Below, in pieces: positions 36,032 through 47,607 of a stretch of DNA of 64,000 nucleotides. The DNA comes from Polyangia bacterium (lineage in GTDB: Bacteria > Myxococcota_A > Polyangia > Fen-1088). Numbering within the stretch: position 1 is the first letter of the stretch; every line of letters begins with the position of its first letter. The notes beneath the pieces are model-generated. The model saw only the letters and a program-made list of their open reading frames with translations, had not been told where the DNA came from and searched no databases. Position numbers and translations under genes: made by a program. The stretch spans positions 124,001-188,000 of the forward strand of contig DATATI010000066.1 in NCBI GenBank assembly GCA_036268875.1. Direction: 5' to 3'.

Positions 36032-36341
36032 CCTGGCGGCCAAGTCTTGTGGTGGTCTTCCCCGCAGCGGTGCGCGTTCCTAATCCCGCCGATAACTGTC
36101 TGAAAATCTGGACGAAGACGAGGGACAAAGTTCGGACGCTTTTGCCGTCTTCTCGGTCCGGGCGTCTGCCGTCCGGACGCCGGGCGACTATGACTTTGGT
36201 CAGCGCAGTCTGACTGTCATATGACTCCGCCCCGCCCGATCAGCACTCGTCTTCATTCTGATCAGCAGGGACACGGGCGTTTGTGAGGCCCGCCCCATGA
36301 TTGCGCGACGGCATTGCTCTTGCTGTGTCTTGGCAGCGGCA
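36032..36341. promoter_or_regulatory. Divergent intergenic region with palindromes
   Basis: About 310 bases between the divergent kinase and OmpR-type regulator, with no coding signal that I support. It holds GTCATATGAC, a perfect 10-bp palindrome at 36216-36225, in an AT-richer patch with several TGAC boxes around 36190-36225, and a seven-bp inverted repeat GAAGACG (36114-36120)/CGTCTTC (36146-36152). These may be operators for the regulator, but no promoter box is convincing. Confidence 0.4.
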
Positions 36342-37028
36342 ATGAAAATCCTGTTGATGTCGAAGGATCGCCAGTTTTGCGATCGCACCCGACTGGCCTT
36401 CGCGCGCGAAGGCAGCGCGGTTCGGATCGCCGATCGGCAGGGGATCCAGTCGCGAGCCGTCCTGACGGACGATGTGATGCTCTTGCATTCAGCCAACGCG
36501 GCCAGCGCGGCCCGCTGGTGTCGGGTGGTTCGCCGCGTGCACCGGGGTGGGCCGCTGGTCGCGTGCTGCGACAACTTGGACTCCGCGGGCGTGGCGACGG
36601 TGCTGAATGCGGGCGCCGATGACGTGGTGCTGGCGGCGGTTCCCGATGCCGAGCTCCTGGCACGGGTCCGGGCGGTCTGCCGCCGCAGCCCGGGCCCCAC
36701 CGCCGGGCAGCAGCGTTTCGGATCGATCGTCGTCGATCCGACCAGGCGCGGCGCCAGCATCAACGGCCAGTTGGTGCCGCTGCGCCGGGCAGAGTTTCGC
36801 CTGCTGAGTTACCTGCTGGCCCACGCCGATCGCATCGTCGGGGCCCGCGAGCTCATCGAAGACGTCCTGGGCGGCAAGCACACCGGTGACAATGCCCTGC
36901 TCCGGGTTCACCTTTCTCAGCTGCGGCGCAAGCTGGGCCCTGCCGGGACCGCCATCGAGACCGTGCGCGGGCAAGGCTATCGCCTGACCAGGGCCAGCGC
37001 TGATGCCGTGCTGATGAAAAGCGCCTGA
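36342..37028 (+). CDS. OmpR-type winged-helix regulator with degenerate receiver
   Basis: A 228-aa protein. The N-terminal half has a response-regulator-like layout (MKILLMSKDRQF; GADDVVLAAVPDAELLARVR) but the acidic pair is SKD rather than E/D-D-D, and the expected phospho-Asp strand reads DVMLLHSANAAS with no Asp at its end. Phosphorylation is therefore unlikely. The C-terminal half (about 140-220) is a clear Trans_Reg_C winged helix: LVPLRRAEFRLLSYLLAHAD and RVHLSQLRRKLG, then ETVRGQGYRLT. ATG 36342 is preferred over one 15 codons upstream from alignment to receivers. It is divergent from the Ser/Thr kinase. Codons at the end form GCGCC-TGA-GGCGC, with the stop in the loop, a possible terminator. 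Confidence 0.82.
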   Translation: MKILLMSKDRQFCDRTRLAFAREGSAVRIADRQGIQSRAVLTDDVMLLHSANAASAARWCRVVRRVHRGGPLVACCDNLDSAGVATVLNAGADDVVLAAVPDAELLARVRAVCRRSPGPTAGQQRFGSIVVDPTRRGASINGQLVPLRRAEFRLLSYLLAHADRIVGARELIEDVLGGKHTGDNALLRVHLSQLRRKLGPAGTAIETVRGQGYRLTRASADAVLMKSA

Positions 37029-37040
37029 GGCGCCGCCGCG

Positions 37041-38357
<1,317 letters not shown>

Positions 38358-38369
38358 GATCTCCCTCCG

Positions 38370-38402
38370 TTGACCTGGCGTGCGCAGCATAACCTATATA
38401 CT
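38370..38402 (+). promoter_or_regulatory. Possible promoter (TTGACC ... TATACT) for the TPR gene
   Basis: TTGACC at 38370-38375 and TATACT at 38397-38402 lie upstream of GTG 38409. The spacing (21 bases, or 19 if TATATA is used) is longer than optimal. The -10 ends six bases before the start codon, so the transcript would be leaderless. It overlaps the divergent gltA ribosome-binding region. Confidence 0.4.
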
Positions 38403-38408
38403 CTCGCC

Positions 38409-39167
38409 GTGAACCCGATAACCGCAGCGATCCTGTTGCTGGTCTCCGTCGACGCTGGCCCAGCGACGAGCGGCGCGAACGCTGATGGTGTGCCGGCGAT
38501 GACCGCGCGGCTGGATGCGCTTTACGCCCGGCGCGACGATCGCGCGGCCTGGGCCGAGCAACAGAAGCTGGCCACCCAGGCCCTCGGCCGCGCGCCCGGC
38601 GACTACACGGTTCTGTGGCGAGCGGCGCGCGTGTACTTCTGGATGTCCGACGATCCGGCAGCCAGCAACGACCAGCGGTCGGCGTGGGGCAAGCAGGGCT
38701 GGGATCTGGCCGAACAAGCGATCAAGGCCAACCCCAACGACGTCGCCGGGCACTACTACGCGGCCGTGTGCATGGGAAGCTACGCGCTCGGCCTGGGGAT
38801 CATGCGCGCGCTGTCGCAGGGTCTGGAAGGAAAGTTCAAGGAACGCTTGAAGCGCGCCGAGGAGCTGGAGCCCAAGTATCAAAATGGCGGGATCTTCATC
38901 GCCTGGGGGCGTTTCTACGACAAGCTGCCCTGGCCGAAGCGCGATCGAAAGAAGGCCCAGCAGTACGAACGGCAAGCCATGCAGGTGAACCCGGCCAGCT
39001 TGCGGGCGCGGGTTTACCTGGCCTCATCGCTGATCGAAGACGGCCGGCCGGAGGAAGCCAGGCGGCTGCTCGACGAGGTGCGGGCGGCGCCGATCGGACG
39101 CTACGACGCGCCTGAGGAGAAGCGGGCCAAGACCATGGCCGACCACGTGGAGGACAAGCTCAAATAG
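38409..39167 (+). CDS. TPR/TatT-like exported protein
   Basis: A 252-aa protein starting at GTG 38409. Residues 1-20 are a short hydrophobic signal-like segment ([18 protein letters not shown]). The body is helical repeats: [72 protein letters not shown], and [20 protein letters not shown]-like final helices. The layout resembles the TRAP-transporter TatT component family, trimeric periplasmic TPR proteins, but no TRAP genes are nearby. Function unknown. It converges on the Cys-rich gene, overlapping by eight bases. Confidence 0.7.
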   Translation: MNPITAAILLLVSVDAGPATSGANADGVPAMTARLDALYARRDDRAAWAEQQKLATQALGRAPGDYTVLWRAARVYFWMSDDPAASNDQRSAWGKQGWDLAEQAIKANPNDVAGHYYAAVCMGSYALGLGIMRALSQGLEGKFKERLKRAEELEPKYQNGGIFIAWGRFYDKLPWPKRDRKKAQQYERQAMQVNPASLRARVYLASSLIEDGRPEEARRLLDEVRAAPIGRYDAPEEKRAKTMADHVEDKLK

Positions 39168-39892
39168 CCCGCGCCAGAGGCGGATCGCTGGCGGCCGACA
39201 GGACCGTGGTGGTGACGGCGCTGCACGGCTGCGGATAGAAAAGGTAGTTGGCCACCACCGGCTGCCCCGAATAGCGCTGGGCATAGTCGCCGGGATGGAA
39301 GCCATCGGGCGGCGTGGTGATCTCGCCGAAATCCAGGTGGCGGATGTCTTGTTCGGCCAGCGCCGCCACCAGGGACTGAAACCGCTTGAGCAGCACCGGA
39401 TCAAAAACGCCGGTCCGGGGAACCTCGGTGATCACCGGTGCGCCGTCGGGCGCCCGCTCGAGGCGCATCGCCACCTGCTGGACGCCGGCGCAGCGCGCGA
39501 CGGACGACAAGGCCACCCGCAAATACAGCTCGTCGATGAAGTCGGACTCGGGCGCGGCGGCGGGCACCAATCCCTCGCGCATCTCCAGCAGCGATGGCGT
39601 GCGGCCCAAACACAGGACGTAGACGTAGTCGCAATACTCTTCCGCGGTGCCGGGCCGAAAGACCGCCAGCGCTTTCAAACGCGCGGCCAGGGTGCCGGCC
39701 AGCGCCTGCCCTTCGGCGACGCCGACGCCGGCCCGGAAGGCCGCCTCCTCGTCGCGCTCGTCCCAGCGCTTGGTCGGGTACAGCCGGGCCAGCATGTCGT
39801 CGATGGCCGCGAACATCGGGCCCTTGCGCGCGTCGCAACCGCCTTTGCGCCCGCAGTCCGTGCAGCCGCCGGGCGCACCATCGGACGGGCCC

Positions 39893-39906
<14 letters not shown>
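39160..39906 (-). CDS. Hypothetical protein with N-terminal Cys cluster, linked to kamA
   Basis: A 248-aa protein starting at GTG 39906, inside the end of the KamA-family gene (14-base overlap). The N-terminus [16 protein letters not shown] has C-x2-C-x4-C, a possible metal or Fe-S site. The rest is mixed alpha/beta with [40 protein letters not shown] and [20 protein letters not shown]. No family is recognised. The overlap with kamA suggests co-translation and possibly a helper role for the radical enzyme, which is inference only. Confidence 0.6.
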
Positions 39907-41281
<1,375 letters not shown>

Positions 41282-41353
41282 GCTTTTACAGCGTAACGTG
41301 GCGGCGCGTCGGTTGCCAAAGGTTAAGCGCCTTTCGGCGCGCAATCGCTGGCG

Positions 41354-42052
41354 TCACGGCAGCTTCCACATGAGCAGGCCCACCTCGTCGCCGGAGCGGA
41401 CGACGGTTCGCAGCGCGGGCGAGCGCGGCGCCGCGCCCTCTTCCCGCGCAGGGTCCACCACCCGATCGACGAACCCCAGCACCTGGACCGCATCGCCGTC
41501 CGCGACGGTCACGACACCCCCTTCCCCGTCGTCGCCGCCGCCGACCAACTGGCCGCCCTGCGCCAGGACCAGCACGCCGCCGTCCGGCGACGTCAAAAGG
41601 AAGTCGTGCCCTTCTTCGACTAAAAGGCATACGTCCGGGCCGCGCCGCGTACTATTCTCCCAGACGGTTCTCATGTCGGACAAGGGGGCGCCGCCGGCCC
41701 GTCGCAGGCAACGGGCGATTCCATGCAGCTTGACTGGCGTTCCGCTGGCCGCCAGCAATGCCTCGGCCAGCGCGCCCGGCGGTGTTCCCAGCAGGGACAG
41801 CCGCTTTTCGATGGTCCAGCGCGCGGGCGTCGACGATCCGGCGCCCATGCCGTCTCCGAACCAGGGTCCAGCCAGCAACGCCCGCAGCGTGCGCCAGCTG
41901 ACCAGCGATTCCAACCCGCGCGCGATGTGGTCCGGGCGGCCCTGCGCCGCCGTCAGCAACTGGGCGCGCAGGCGGATCGCCGCCGACGGTGGTGGCAGCG
42001 GCGACGTCCGTCGAAACCCGCCCGCGATCGCCACCTCGGTCGCTGCCTGCAT
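41354..42052 (-). CDS. Hypothetical protein with GIDE-like domain
   Basis: A 232-aa protein from ATG 42052; a longer frame to 42220 would run into the divergent kinase gene. Residues about 95-232 (GTPVKLHGIARCLRRAGGAP, LLVEEGHDFLLTSPDGGVLV, GDAVQVLGFVDRVVDP) resemble the GIDE-like beta domain found in membrane proteins and E3 ligase MAPL/GIDE. No RING finger or clear membrane helix is present. The first 90 residues show no known domain. Function unknown. Confidence in it being a gene is moderate. Confidence 0.55.
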   Translation of the reverse strand: MQAATEVAIAGGFRRTSPLPPPSAAIRLRAQLLTAAQGRPDHIARGLESLVSWRTLRALLAGPWFGDGMGAGSSTPARWTIEKRLSLLGTPPGALAEALLAASGTPVKLHGIARCLRRAGGAPLSDMRTVWENSTRRGPDVCLLVEEGHDFLLTSPDGGVLVLAQGGQLVGGGDDGEGGVVTVADGDAVQVLGFVDRVVDPAREEGAAPRSPALRTVVRSGDEVGLLMWKLP

Positions 42053-42092
42053 CAACGTCGACCTTAGGATCAGCGGGCCGGGCCGTCCATAG

Positions 42093-43631
42093 ATGGAACC
42101 GAGCAAGCTGACCAAACGCTGCGCAGTGTGCGGGCTGCGCTTTGAAGCGTCCGCTTTGATGTGCGCGACGGACGCCCGGCCTTTGGGCCCCGAAGATCCC
42201 AGCGCGGCGGAGCTGGGCAATTACCGTCTCATCCAGCGCATCGGCGAGGGCGGCATGGGCGCGGTCTATCGCGCCGTCCACCGCAAGCTGGATCGAACCG
42301 TGGCGATCAAGGTTCTGCAGCGCGACCTGACCAACGAGCCGGGCTTCATCAACCGCTTTTTTCACGAGGCGCGTGCCGCCAATACCGTCCGCCACCCACA
42401 CGTCATCGAGGTCTATGACTTCGTCGAGGCCGGCCGCGACATCTACTTCGTCATGGAATACCTGCGCGGCGAGGATCTGCACGACGCCATCCATCGCCGC
42501 GACGGCACGCCGATGACCATCGAACGAGCGGTGTCGATCCTGGAACAGGTCGCCTCCGGCCTGCACGCCACCCATACCCGCGAGATCATCCACCGCGACA
42601 TCAAGCCCGAGAACATCTTTCTGGCCGAGAAAATCGGTGTCCGCGACTTCGTGAAGATCTTCGACTTCGGCGTGGCCAAGCTGGATCGCCCGGACGGCCG
42701 CCTGACCGTCGAGGGCGCGGTGCTGGGCACGCCCGAGTACATGTCGCCCGAGCAGGCCCGCGGCCAACCCATCGACGGTCGGTCAGACATTTATTCGCTG
42801 GGCTGCGTGGCGTACGAAATGTTCAGCCGGCAGCATCTCTTTCGCGGCCGCACCCAGGTCGAGATTCTGTCGGCGCAGATCCACCAGCAACCGGTCCCGC
42901 TGCGCCAGCTGGTGCCGACCATTCCAGCGGCGCTGGACGACGCGGTTCTGAGCGCGCTGGCCAAATCGCCTGACGCCCGCCCGCAAACCGCCCTCGCCTT
43001 CGCCGAACTTTTGACCAGGGCCATCGGCCGCGGGCTGGCCGACAGCAGCGCCTTCACCGGCGCCCGCCGCGGGCCCACTCGCCCCACCCCCACCACCGGC
43101 CTTCTGTTGCGGGCCAGCGAAAACCGATCGAAGGCCTGGCGGCCGGTGGCGCTGGCGGCGATGGCGATGACGCTGCTGACCGGCGCGATGGTGTTGGGCA
43201 AGCGTGGCTCGGTCCGCGATGGCGTCCGGGGGCCGGCTCTGCCGACCACCGCCATCGTCCCGACCGCGGTGCCCGCAGCCCCACAGAAACCAACCGGCGC
43301 CGGGGCGCTGGAAGCGTTGACCACCATCACCTTGCAGTCCGAGCCGCCAGGCGCCGACGTCATCACCACGGAGGGTCAGCAACTGGGCGTCACGCCGTAC
43401 CGCCTGATGGTTCGGGCCGGCGGCGAGCAGCAGGTGCGGCTGCAGAAATCGGGATATCGGCCGATCGAGCGACGGTTCGGCACCCGCAGCGACGCCACCA
43501 TCGCCGTCCGTCTGGTGCCGATCGCCCCAGAAAACCGGGGGCCGCACCACCGCGAACGACCGGACACCGAAGCGGCAACACGATCCGCCCTGGACTCCCC
43601 GGCAGGGACGATCGATCCTTTCGGTAGATGA
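42093..43631 (+). CDS. Ser/Thr protein kinase with zinc-ribbon-like N-terminus and PEGA tail
   Basis: A 512-aa protein. The N-terminus CAVCGLRFEASALMCATD looks like a small zinc ribbon. The kinase domain (about 45-305) has IGEGGMGAVYRAVHRKLDRT, VAIKVL, HRDIKPENIFLA, KIFDFGVAKL and GTPEYMSPEQARG. A helix near residue 355 (PVALAAMAMTLLTGAMVLG) crosses the membrane. A C-terminal PEGA domain (SEPPGADVITTEGQQLGVTP) is external. Eukaryote-like kinases of this form are common in Myxococcota. Its stop overlaps the ATG of a second kinase (ATGA). TAGGAT at 42065-42070 may be a -10 element. Confidence 0.93.
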   Translation: MEPSKLTKRCAVCGLRFEASALMCATDARPLGPEDPSAAELGNYRLIQRIGEGGMGAVYRAVHRKLDRTVAIKVLQRDLTNEPGFINRFFHEARAANTVRHPHVIEVYDFVEAGRDIYFVMEYLRGEDLHDAIHRRDGTPMTIERAVSILEQVASGLHATHTREIIHRDIKPENIFLAEKIGVRDFVKIFDFGVAKLDRPDGRLTVEGAVLGTPEYMSPEQARGQPIDGRSDIYSLGCVAYEMFSRQHLFRGRTQVEILSAQIHQQPVPLRQLVPTIPAALDDAVLSALAKSPDARPQTALAFAELLTRAIGRGLADSSAFTGARRGPTRPTPTTGLLLRASENRSKAWRPVALAAMAMTLLTGAMVLGKRGSVRDGVRGPALPTTAIVPTAVPAAPQKPTGAGALEALTTITLQSEPPGADVITTEGQQLGVTPYRLMVRAGGEQQVRLQKSGYRPIERRFGTRSDATIAVRLVPIAPENRGPHHRERPDTEAATRSALDSPAGTIDPFGR

Positions 43632-45151
43632 GCGGCACCATCCCCGGAGTCCCTGCGGATCCGGCTGACCTGCAGGAACGACTGGCGCGCGAGCGTCTGG
43701 CGGCGGAGCCCAAACCCGGGAACCGCATCGGCGCCTATCGCCTGCTGCGTCTCCTGGGCCAGGGCACCACCGGCCGCGTCTTCGAGGTCGAGCACCAGCG
43801 CATCGGCCGGCGCGCGGCCATGAAGACGTTGGCCGCCGAGGCCGCCGTCCGCAAGGAGGCGGTCAAACGCCTGTTCGCCGAGGCGATGGCCGTCAACCGC
43901 ATCAACCACCCGCACATCGTTGAGATCACCGACGTCGTCGAGGGCGGTGTGCACCTGGTCGTCGACGCTGGCGGCCGCGAATCCATCGCCCCACAAAAAG
44001 TGAACGCCCTGGTGATGGAGCTTCTGGAAGGCCAATCGCTGGCCAAGGCGATGGCTCACGACGGTCTGCTGCCGGCGGAGCGGTTCTTGCCCATCTTGGC
44101 CCAGGTGTGCGAGGCGCTGGCGGCGGCTCACGCGGTCGGGTTCGTCCACCGCGACCTTAAACCGGACAACATCTTTCTCATCGAGCGCGACGGCCAGGCG
44201 GACTTCGTCAAGCTGCTGGACTTCGGCCTGGCCAAGGTGGTGAAGGTCGATCTGGACAAGAGCAATCCGTCGCTGCAGACGCTGGACGGCACCTTCCTGG
44301 GCACGCCGGCCTACGCCTCGCCCGAGCAGGCGTCGGGCAAACGCATCGGACACCAGACCGACGTCTATTCGGTGGGCGTGGTGCTGTACGAACTGATCAG
44401 CGGTCGCCTGCCGTTCCAGGGCAGCTCGATCGCCGATTTCATTCTGCAGCACCTGAACGCGCCGCCGCCACCCTTGCCCCAGGACATCGTCTCCACCAGC
44501 CTCGGCCGCACGCTGGACGCGGTGGTGCATCGCTGCCTGGAGAAAAATCCGGCCGAACGATTTCAGGCCGCCCAGCTGGCGGAGATCTTCTGGTCGCTGT
44601 CGCGCGGGCAAAGCGTGCGCTTCAGCATTCGCGAGGACTACCGCTCGCCCACGCACATCGCGCCGTCGCCGCGCAAACGGCTGGGCACGCAGATCGCCTG
44701 GGGACTGGGCGTGGGCCTGACCGCCGCGTTGATCAGCGCCGGCGTGGTCAGCCAGTTCCGCGGCCGTCACGGGCGCCCGAACACCGCCGCGGCCCGCAGC
44801 GAGATCGCCCCGCCCCTCGCTGGCCGAGCGGCGACCAGCAGCGGCGCCGCCGAAAGCGTGGCCGCGCCGGCGCAGGTGACCATCTCGTTCGATTCAGATC
44901 CCCCGGGTGCCGAGGTGCGCGTGGTCGGCAACGACACCATCCTCGGCGTCACGCCGTTCGTGCACCGGTTCGTCAAACAGGATCAAGCGATCGAGATCGA
45001 GCTGCGCGCCGCTGGCTACGAGGCCAGCCACCTGACGCTGTCCCTGGGCGTCAGCCGCACCGTCAGCGCCACGATGAACCGATCCGTCGCCCGTCGGCGC
45101 GCCGTTCCGCGCGAGCTGGAACGCGAATCGACCATCGATCCGTTCCATTAG
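43628..45151 (+). CDS. Ser/Thr protein kinase with PEGA tail
   Basis: A 507-aa protein coupled to the preceding kinase. Kinase motifs are LGQGTTGRVFEVEHQRIGRR, AMKTLAAEAA, HRDLKPDNIFLIERDG, KLLDFGLAKV and GTPAYASPEQASG. A transmembrane helix near residue 360 (IAWGLGVGLTAALISAGVVS) and an external PEGA domain (FDSDPPGAEVRVVGNDTILG) follow. The glycine loop ends GTTG rather than the common GGMG. The paired arrangement suggests the two kinases share a signal or phosphorylate each other, which is inference. Confidence 0.92.
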   Translation: MSGTIPGVPADPADLQERLARERLAAEPKPGNRIGAYRLLRLLGQGTTGRVFEVEHQRIGRRAAMKTLAAEAAVRKEAVKRLFAEAMAVNRINHPHIVEITDVVEGGVHLVVDAGGRESIAPQKVNALVMELLEGQSLAKAMAHDGLLPAERFLPILAQVCEALAAAHAVGFVHRDLKPDNIFLIERDGQADFVKLLDFGLAKVVKVDLDKSNPSLQTLDGTFLGTPAYASPEQASGKRIGHQTDVYSVGVVLYELISGRLPFQGSSIADFILQHLNAPPPPLPQDIVSTSLGRTLDAVVHRCLEKNPAERFQAAQLAEIFWSLSRGQSVRFSIREDYRSPTHIAPSPRKRLGTQIAWGLGVGLTAALISAGVVSQFRGRHGRPNTAAARSEIAPPLAGRAATSSGAAESVAAPAQVTISFDSDPPGAEVRVVGNDTILGVTPFVHRFVKQDQAIEIELRAAGYEASHLTLSLGVSRTVSATMNRSVARRRAVPRELERESTIDPFH

Positions 45152-45189
45152 CGCGCCCCGCCGGCGCCGCGAAGCGCTGAGGGAGATGC

Positions 45190-45195
45190 TAGGAT
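45190..45195 (+). promoter_or_regulatory. Possible extended -10 (TGCTAGGAT) for the TPR membrane protein
   Basis: TAGGAT preceded by TGC (extended -10 pattern, from 45187) ends nine bases before the ATG at 45205. There is no ribosome binding site downstream of it, again suggesting a leaderless transcript. Confidence 0.4.
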
Positions 45196-45204
45196 GGTCG
45201 GGCG

Positions 45205-45912
45205 ATGTTCGGGCGCGCGGTGGTGTTCGCTCTCGGTCTTCTGGTGCTGGCGCCAGCGACGGTGGCGCACGCCCAGGACGCCCCGCGGGAGGAATCCGAA
45301 CAGCAAGCGCGCGAATTTTTCCGCCGGGCGGAGATCAACTTCAACCTGGGCAAGTTCGCCGACGCCCTGGGTGGTTACCAGGCGGCGTATCAGGCCAAGC
45401 CGCTGACCGCGTTTCTGTTCAACATCGCTCAGTGCTACCGCTACATGGGCAAGTACGAACGGGCGCGGTTTTTTTATCGCCGCTATCTGACGCTGGAGCC
45501 GAAGACGCCCAACCGCCGCGTGGTCACCGATCTCATCGCCGAGGTGACGCGCCTGATGAAGGAGCCGTCGCCGGCGCCGCCCGGGCCGGCGGAGGCGCCA
45601 CCGCCGCCGGCTGTCGCCCCGCCGCCCCCGCCGAGAGCGACCACCGCGTCCAGCCTGGCGGCGCCGACCCACGCAACCGCCACCGTGCGCTTGGCCGCCC
45701 CGCCGCCCGCGGGCGCGAACGAGACCACGCTGGTGGCGCAGCCGGCGGCCGGCAGCGAGCCGGCGCGCGGCAAGCCGCTCTACAAACGCTGGTGGTTCTG
45801 GAGCGGCCTTGGTGCGCTGGTGGCAGGCGGCGTGATCACCACCGTGCTTTTGACTCGCTCGGATTCGCCGCATGGCACGCAGCCGCCCATCGACGCGCGC
45901 GACGGGTCGTAG
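45205..45912 (+). CDS. TPR protein with Pro-rich linker and C-terminal membrane helix
   Basis: A 235-aa protein. A Sec signal (FALGLLVLAPATVAHA) is followed by TPR-like helices (AREFFRRAEINFNLGKFADA, AFLFNIAQCYRYMGKYERAR) to about residue 120. A Pro/Ala-rich linker comes next (APPPPAVAPPPPPRATTAS), then a C-terminal helix (WWFWSGLGALVAGGVITTVL). This layout is frequent next to Ser/Thr kinases in Myxococcota and has no assigned function. It lies 53 bases after the second PEGA kinase. Confidence 0.75.
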   Translation: MFGRAVVFALGLLVLAPATVAHAQDAPREESEQQAREFFRRAEINFNLGKFADALGGYQAAYQAKPLTAFLFNIAQCYRYMGKYERARFFYRRYLTLEPKTPNRRVVTDLIAEVTRLMKEPSPAPPGPAEAPPPPAVAPPPPPRATTASSLAAPTHATATVRLAAPPPAGANETTLVAQPAAGSEPARGKPLYKRWWFWSGLGALVAGGVITTVLLTRSDSPHGTQPPIDARDGS

Positions 45913-45939
45913 TCAGCGATGATCTTCCGGGCAGTTGAT

Positions 45940-47379
45940 TCAGAGCCGTAGGAGGAAACGCGATTGGCCGCGCTGGATGACCAGCGAGGCGTGTTGACCC
46001 CGACTGAGGCGCTCCTCGACGGCCCTCAGGCGCTTGAGGTTCACGCCGTGGCCGTCCAGCAGCAACAAGATGTCGCCTTCTTCCAGGACGCCGCTGGCCG
46101 GCCCGCGCGGATCGACGGCGGTCACCAGCAACCCGTCGCCGGCCGGCAAACCCAGCGCCGTGGCGTCCGGCGTATCGAGCTGGCGCAAGCTGACGCCCAG
46201 GAACGTGCTCTCCCCGACGCTGCCGCCACCGCCTTGCGCGCCCAACGTCACCACCGCCTCGCCGCGCTTGCCCGCGCGGACGAAGATCACCTTCACCTTT
46301 TCGCCCGGGCGCAACAACGCCACCGCGGCGGTCAGGCGGCGGTAGGCGTCGATCGGCTTGCCGCCCAGCTCGACGATCACGTCGTTCGGCCGCAGGCCGA
46401 CCGCCTCCGCTGGCGAGCCGCGGCCCACCACGTTGAGCAGCGCACCGGGCGTGAACGACACCCCGAACTCCTTGGCGCGCTCGGCGGTGAAGTCCTCGCC
46501 GCCGACGCCCAGGTATCCGCGCGCCACGCGGCCGGAGGCCCGGATCTGGTCGGCGATCTGGCGCGCCAGATTGATCGGGATGGCGAACCCGACGTTCATC
46601 GCCACCCCCGGGTTGATGATCGCCGAATTGATCCCGATGACCTCCCCGCGAAAATTAAAAAGCGGTCCGCCCGAGTTGCCCTGGTTGATGGCCGCGTCGG
46701 TCTGGATGAAATCTTCGTAGCGCGGATCGATGTCGCCCAGCTTTTCGCCGATGATCCGGTTCTTGGCGCTGACGATCCCCATCGTCACCGTCTGCCCGAG
46801 GCCGAGCGGGTTGCCGATGGCCAGCACGTAGTCGCCGACCCGCACCTTCTCCGAATCGCCCAGCGTCACCACCTGCAGGTCGTGCGGCGCCTTGTCCAGC
46901 TTGATCACCGCGACGTCGGTGGCCGGATCGCTGCCCAGCACCTTGGCGGACAGCTGCCGGTTGTCCGTCAACTTCACCAGCACCTCGTCCGCGCCCGCCA
47001 CAACGTGGTTGTTGGTCAGGATGATCCCGGCGCGATCGACGATGAAGCCCGACCCCAACGCCTCTTGCCGTTCCTGGGTCGCGCGCGGCGCCGCGCCCAG
47101 ACCAAACTGCTCGCGCATCAGGCGGCTCCAGGGATCTTCCATGGCCGGGCGGCGGATAATCTTGGTGCTCTGGATCGTCACCACCGACGCCTTGACCCGA
47201 TCGACCAAAGGCGCGACGGTCCCCGACTCGCCGCCGCCAAACGCCGGTAGCGCGCCCGGCGGCGCCGCCGCCAGCACACCCGACGGCGCCGACACCAGCC
47301 CGACCAAAGCGAAGAGCGCCGCGGCCCTCGTCAAAACCAAGCTACCCCCGGTAGACGACGATTCCACGCGTCGGATCAT
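45940..47379 (-). CDS. HtrA/DegP-type periplasmic serine protease with two PDZ domains
   Basis: A 479-aa protease. The signal segment is [20 protein letters not shown]. The trypsin-like domain has His in LTNNHVVAG, Asp in [11 protein letters not shown] and Ser in [11 protein letters not shown], so the triad is complete. Two PDZ domains follow ([40 protein letters not shown]; then [20 protein letters not shown]). It degrades or refolds damaged envelope proteins. The ATG at 47379 overlaps infA by 38 bases; TTG 47340, right after the infA stop, is an equally good start and gives a cleaner signal peptide. Confidence 0.92.
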   Translation of the reverse strand: MIRRVESSSTGGSLVLTRAAALFALVGLVSAPSGVLAAAPPGALPAFGGGESGTVAPLVDRVKASVVTIQSTKIIRRPAMEDPWSRLMREQFGLGAAPRATQERQEALGSGFIVDRAGIILTNNHVVAGADEVLVKLTDNRQLSAKVLGSDPATDVAVIKLDKAPHDLQVVTLGDSEKVRVGDYVLAIGNPLGLGQTVTMGIVSAKNRIIGEKLGDIDPRYEDFIQTDAAINQGNSGGPLFNFRGEVIGINSAIINPGVAMNVGFAIPINLARQIADQIRASGRVARGYLGVGGEDFTAERAKEFGVSFTPGALLNVVGRGSPAEAVGLRPNDVIVELGGKPIDAYRRLTAAVALLRPGEKVKVIFVRAGKRGEAVVTLGAQGGGGSVGESTFLGVSLRQLDTPDATALGLPAGDGLLVTAVDPRGPASGVLEEGDILLLLDGHGVNLKRLRAVEERLSRGQHASLVIQRGQSRFLLRL

Positions 47380-47557
47380 ACGGCGTCAGCGCGACCGTGA
47401 CCTTGTCGCCAAGGACGACGCGGATGCGATGCTTGCGCAGCTTGCCGCCCAGGTGCGCCAACACCTGGTGACCGTTCTCGAGCTCGATACGAAAATTCCC
47501 CGCCGGAAGGACCTCGATGACCCGGCCCTGAAATTCGATATGCTCTTCTCGACCCAT
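47342..47557 (-). CDS. infA: Translation initiation factor IF-1
   Basis: A 71-aa S1/OB-fold protein: [59 protein letters not shown], and TRGIVVYR at the end. It binds the 30S A site with IF-2 and IF-3. The first residues (MGREEHIEF) differ slightly from the common MAKEDxIE start. It stands outside any ribosomal operon and is followed by the HtrA protease on the same strand. Confidence 0.95.
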   Translation of the reverse strand: MGREEHIEFQGRVIEVLPAGNFRIELENGHQVLAHLGGKLRKHRIRVVLGDKVTVALTPYDPTRGIVVYRG

Positions 47558-47607
47558 CGGCGGGACGGACCTTACGCGGTCGTCGATGCTCGGTCAATCC
47601 CACGACG

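Noticed and set aside
42053-42220. Longer start for the GIDE-like gene
   Set aside because: It would extend across the start of the divergent Ser/Thr kinase, whose zinc-ribbon-like N-terminus is convincing.
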